From: Rhodobacteraceae bacterium UBA2776
Lineage (GTDB): Bacteria; Pseudomonadota; Alphaproteobacteria; Rhodobacterales; Rhodobacteraceae
Direction of reading: 5' to 3'
DNA: 64,000 nucleotides
Assembly: GCA_002352425.1 (NCBI GenBank)
Contig: DEIK01000118.1
Location: 1 to 64,000 of the forward strand
Positions 62,623-64,000 of this stretch are shown one piece after another (the stretch's first letter is position 1; each line of letters begins with the position of its first letter). The notes beneath the pieces were generated by a model. The model did not search any database. It was not told where the DNA came from and saw only the letters and a program-made list of their open reading frames with translations. Both the position numbers and the translations under genes were made by a program.

Positions 62623-63509
62623 ACCAGCAAACTATTAACCGCGCCAACACACGGTTGAATATTTCAGCAGGGATGGCGTCTATCGTCGTCGCGATCCTTT
62701 TGGTCGCCCTGAAATTATGGGCCTTTAGTGCCACGCAATCTCTGTCCGTCGCGGCAAGCCTTGCCGATAGCGCGCTTGATTTTATGGTCTCGCTGGGGGC
62801 CTTGGCCGCGATCTATTATGCAGCGCGGCCAGCCGATGACGACCACGCTTTTGGCCATACCTCTGCCGAGGATTTGGCGGCTCTTGGCCAGTCAGTCTTC
62901 ATTCTAATTTCGGGCGGCGTCATTGGATGGGCGGCTGTTCGCCGTTTGCTATCGGACGCGCCGACCACACTGATGTCCGAGGGGCGCGGTATGATTGTGA
63001 TGGCCGCGTCAATCATACTGACCATGGCATTGATCCTGTGGCAGCGCCGTGTGGCGCGCATCACTGGCAGCCGCGTGGTTGCAGCCGATTCATTGCACTA
63101 CTTAGGCGACCTTTTGCCCGCCGCTGGTGCGTTGTTATCGCTGTGGGCGTCAAAACAATTCAACCTGCCCTATATTGATAGCGTCGTTGCCTTGGGCGCA
63201 GCGGCGCTGCTGATCATCGGCGCGTTGCGTATAGGCAAAGGCGCATGGGATGCGTTAATGGACCGCGCCGCCGACCCCGCTTTGATCGCAGAAATAAGAG
63301 CCATCGCGCGCGAACATAAAGGTGTTCACGGGTTCCATGATTTACGCACCCGCCAATCTGGTTCAACCGTTTTCATCAACCTACATGTAGAGCTGGATGG
63401 CGCTCAATCCTTGAATGATGCCCACGCCATCAGCGCCAGTTTAAAGCATGAAATCCGGCAAGCCTATCCCCATGCAGATGTGATCATCCATCAGGATCCG
63501 GTGCGCTAA
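62619..63509 (+). CDS. Cation diffusion facilitator family transporter
   Basis: A 296-residue membrane exporter with about six hydrophobic segments. SVAASLADSALDFMVSLGALAAIYY in the second helix region and DDDHAFGHTSAEDLAALGQSVFILI carry the Asp and His metal-site residues of CDF proteins such as FieF. SRVVAADSLHYLGDLLPAAGALLSLWA is the helix 5 site. The cytosolic C-terminal domain has HGFHDLRTRQSGSTVFINLHVELDG. It exports Zn2+, Fe2+ or a similar divalent ion; which one is not certain. It overlaps the SH3 gene and is convergent with the M3 peptidase. Confidence 0.92.
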   Translation: MNQQTINRANTRLNISAGMASIVVAILLVALKLWAFSATQSLSVAASLADSALDFMVSLGALAAIYYAARPADDDHAFGHTSAEDLAALGQSVFILISGGVIGWAAVRRLLSDAPTTLMSEGRGMIVMAASIILTMALILWQRRVARITGSRVVAADSLHYLGDLLPAAGALLSLWASKQFNLPYIDSVVALGAAALLIIGALRIGKGAWDALMDRAADPALIAEIRAIAREHKGVHGFHDLRTRQSGSTVFINLHVELDGAQSLNDAHAISASLKHEIRQAYPHADVIIHQDPVR

Positions 63510-63516
63510 AGCGACG

Positions 63517-64000
63517 TTAGACCAACCCACGCCCCTTTAGCAGCGCCTGAACCTCGGGCATTTTACCGCGAAACGCCATGTAGAGTTCTTCTGCATCTTT
63601 TGAGCCACCAGTGGACAGGATATGTTCCTGTAACAAGCCTGCCATTTTGGGGTCGAACGCACCGCCGACCTCTTCAAAGGCTGCGAAAGCGTCAGCATCC
63701 ATGACTTCGCTCCACATATAGCTGTAATAGGCGCTGGAGTAGCCATCACCGGAAAACACATGCGCGAATTGCGGCGTGGCATGGCGCATTCGGATAGCAT
63801 GGGGCATGCCCAAATCGGCCAAGACGCTGGCCTGTTTGCCCATCGGGTCTGTGGGGGTCGGGCCATTGTGGAACTCTAGGTCCACCAAGGCCGAAGCGAC
63901 ATATTCTACGGTCGAAAACCCCATATCATAGGTGCCCGCCGCCAGCAGACGTTTCAACAAGTCCGCTGGCATCGCGGCGCCGGTTTGAGCGTGGGTGGCG
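63517..64000 (-). CDS. M3 family oligopeptidase, C-terminal part (5' end beyond the window)
   Basis: The frame is open from the window edge at 64000 to a stop at 63517. It shows 160 C-terminal codons of a thimet-type (M3) zinc peptidase such as peptidyl-dipeptidase Dcp or oligopeptidase A. The family end is readable: MGFSTVEYVASALVDLEFH, HVFSGDGYSSAYYSYMWSEVMDADAFAAFEE, and STGGSKDAEELYMAFRGKMPEVQALLKGRGL. The catalytic HExxH lies before the window and cannot be checked. The ATG at 63972 is internal. Confidence 0.9.
   Translation of the reverse strand, partial: ATHAQTGAAMPADLLKRLLAAGTYDMGFSTVEYVASALVDLEFHNGPTPTDPMGKQASVLADLGMPHAIRMRHATPQFAHVFSGDGYSSAYYSYMWSEVMDADAFAAFEEVGGAFDPKMAGLLQEHILSTGGSKDAEELYMAFRGKMPEVQALLKGRGLV

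Overview
The window looks like a chromosomal segment of a marine-type alphaproteobacterium of the Rhodobacterales (Roseobacter group). The grounds are the suc operon layout ending in lpd, a short HisG paired with HisZ, a class II (B12-dependent) ribonucleotide reductase, an FYDLN-acid protein, DUF1489, an NnrS protein, and protein sequences that read as roseobacterial throughout. This is inference from gene content and similarity by eye; no search was run.

Layout. (1) 1-8725: TCA-cycle operon sucD-sucA-sucB-lpd on the + strand, with a sulfotransferase gene between sucD and sucA and three small genes between sucB and lpd; it ends at a clear terminator. (2) 8794-13214: NnrS, a GntR/FCD regulator, a YgjP-type metallopeptidase, an FYDLN-acid protein and a geranylgeranyl-reductase-like flavoprotein. 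(3) 13416-14512: tRNA-Ala(GGC) followed by a truncated integrase and a truncated IS3-type transposase, the remains of an integrated element. (4) 14809-27976: housekeeping genes nrdJ, DUF1489, malY-like, hisS-hisZ-hisG and dnaE, with a tandem pair of small secreted SH3-like proteins, slyX and a lipoprotein. A perfect FNR-type box lies between the SH3 pair and slyX. (5) 28181-38292: purine locus with xdhABC, then a BMP-family ABC importer (ATPase, two permeases, binding protein) that has a voltage-gated K+ channel gene inside it. (6) 38321-44031: aldo/keto reductase, an amino-acid-oxidase-like flavoprotein, a secreted EF-hand protein, a clearly broken purine nucleoside phosphorylase gene, and a dimethylglycine/sarcosine-dehydrogenase-like enzyme. 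(7) 44150-59859: a five-gene minus-strand operon (two related methyltransferases, polysaccharide deacetylase, COG4671-like glycosyltransferase, histidine phosphatase), a peptide-type ABC importer, a large MscS-family channel, and a three-glycosyltransferase operon. (8) 59856-64000: an uncharacterised membrane-anchored protein, a D-2-hydroxyacid dehydrogenase, an SH3-like secreted protein, a cation-diffusion-facilitator and the C-terminal part of an M3 peptidase.

How the genes fit together. Region 1 supplies the E1, E2 and E3 subunits of 2-oxoglutarate dehydrogenase and the succinyl-CoA synthetase alpha subunit. Region 5 is best read as purine (nucleoside or base) import followed by oxidation to urate; the decay of the nearby phosphorylase suggests that this strain no longer splits nucleosides with that enzyme. 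The two halves of region 7 contain glycosyltransferases with the same sequence signatures and probably act on one surface or membrane glycan whose product is unknown to me; this is the best candidate for an undescribed system in the window.

Short repeated DNA was also found. A 32-bp element occurs three times at the 3' ends of minus-strand genes, a 21-bp intergenic motif occurs twice, and three 11-bp repeats lie just upstream of lpd. I saw no CRISPR array, rRNA or intact mobile element. No stretch longer than about 300 bases lacks a gene; the longest is 14513-14808, which holds only element debris and a hairpin.
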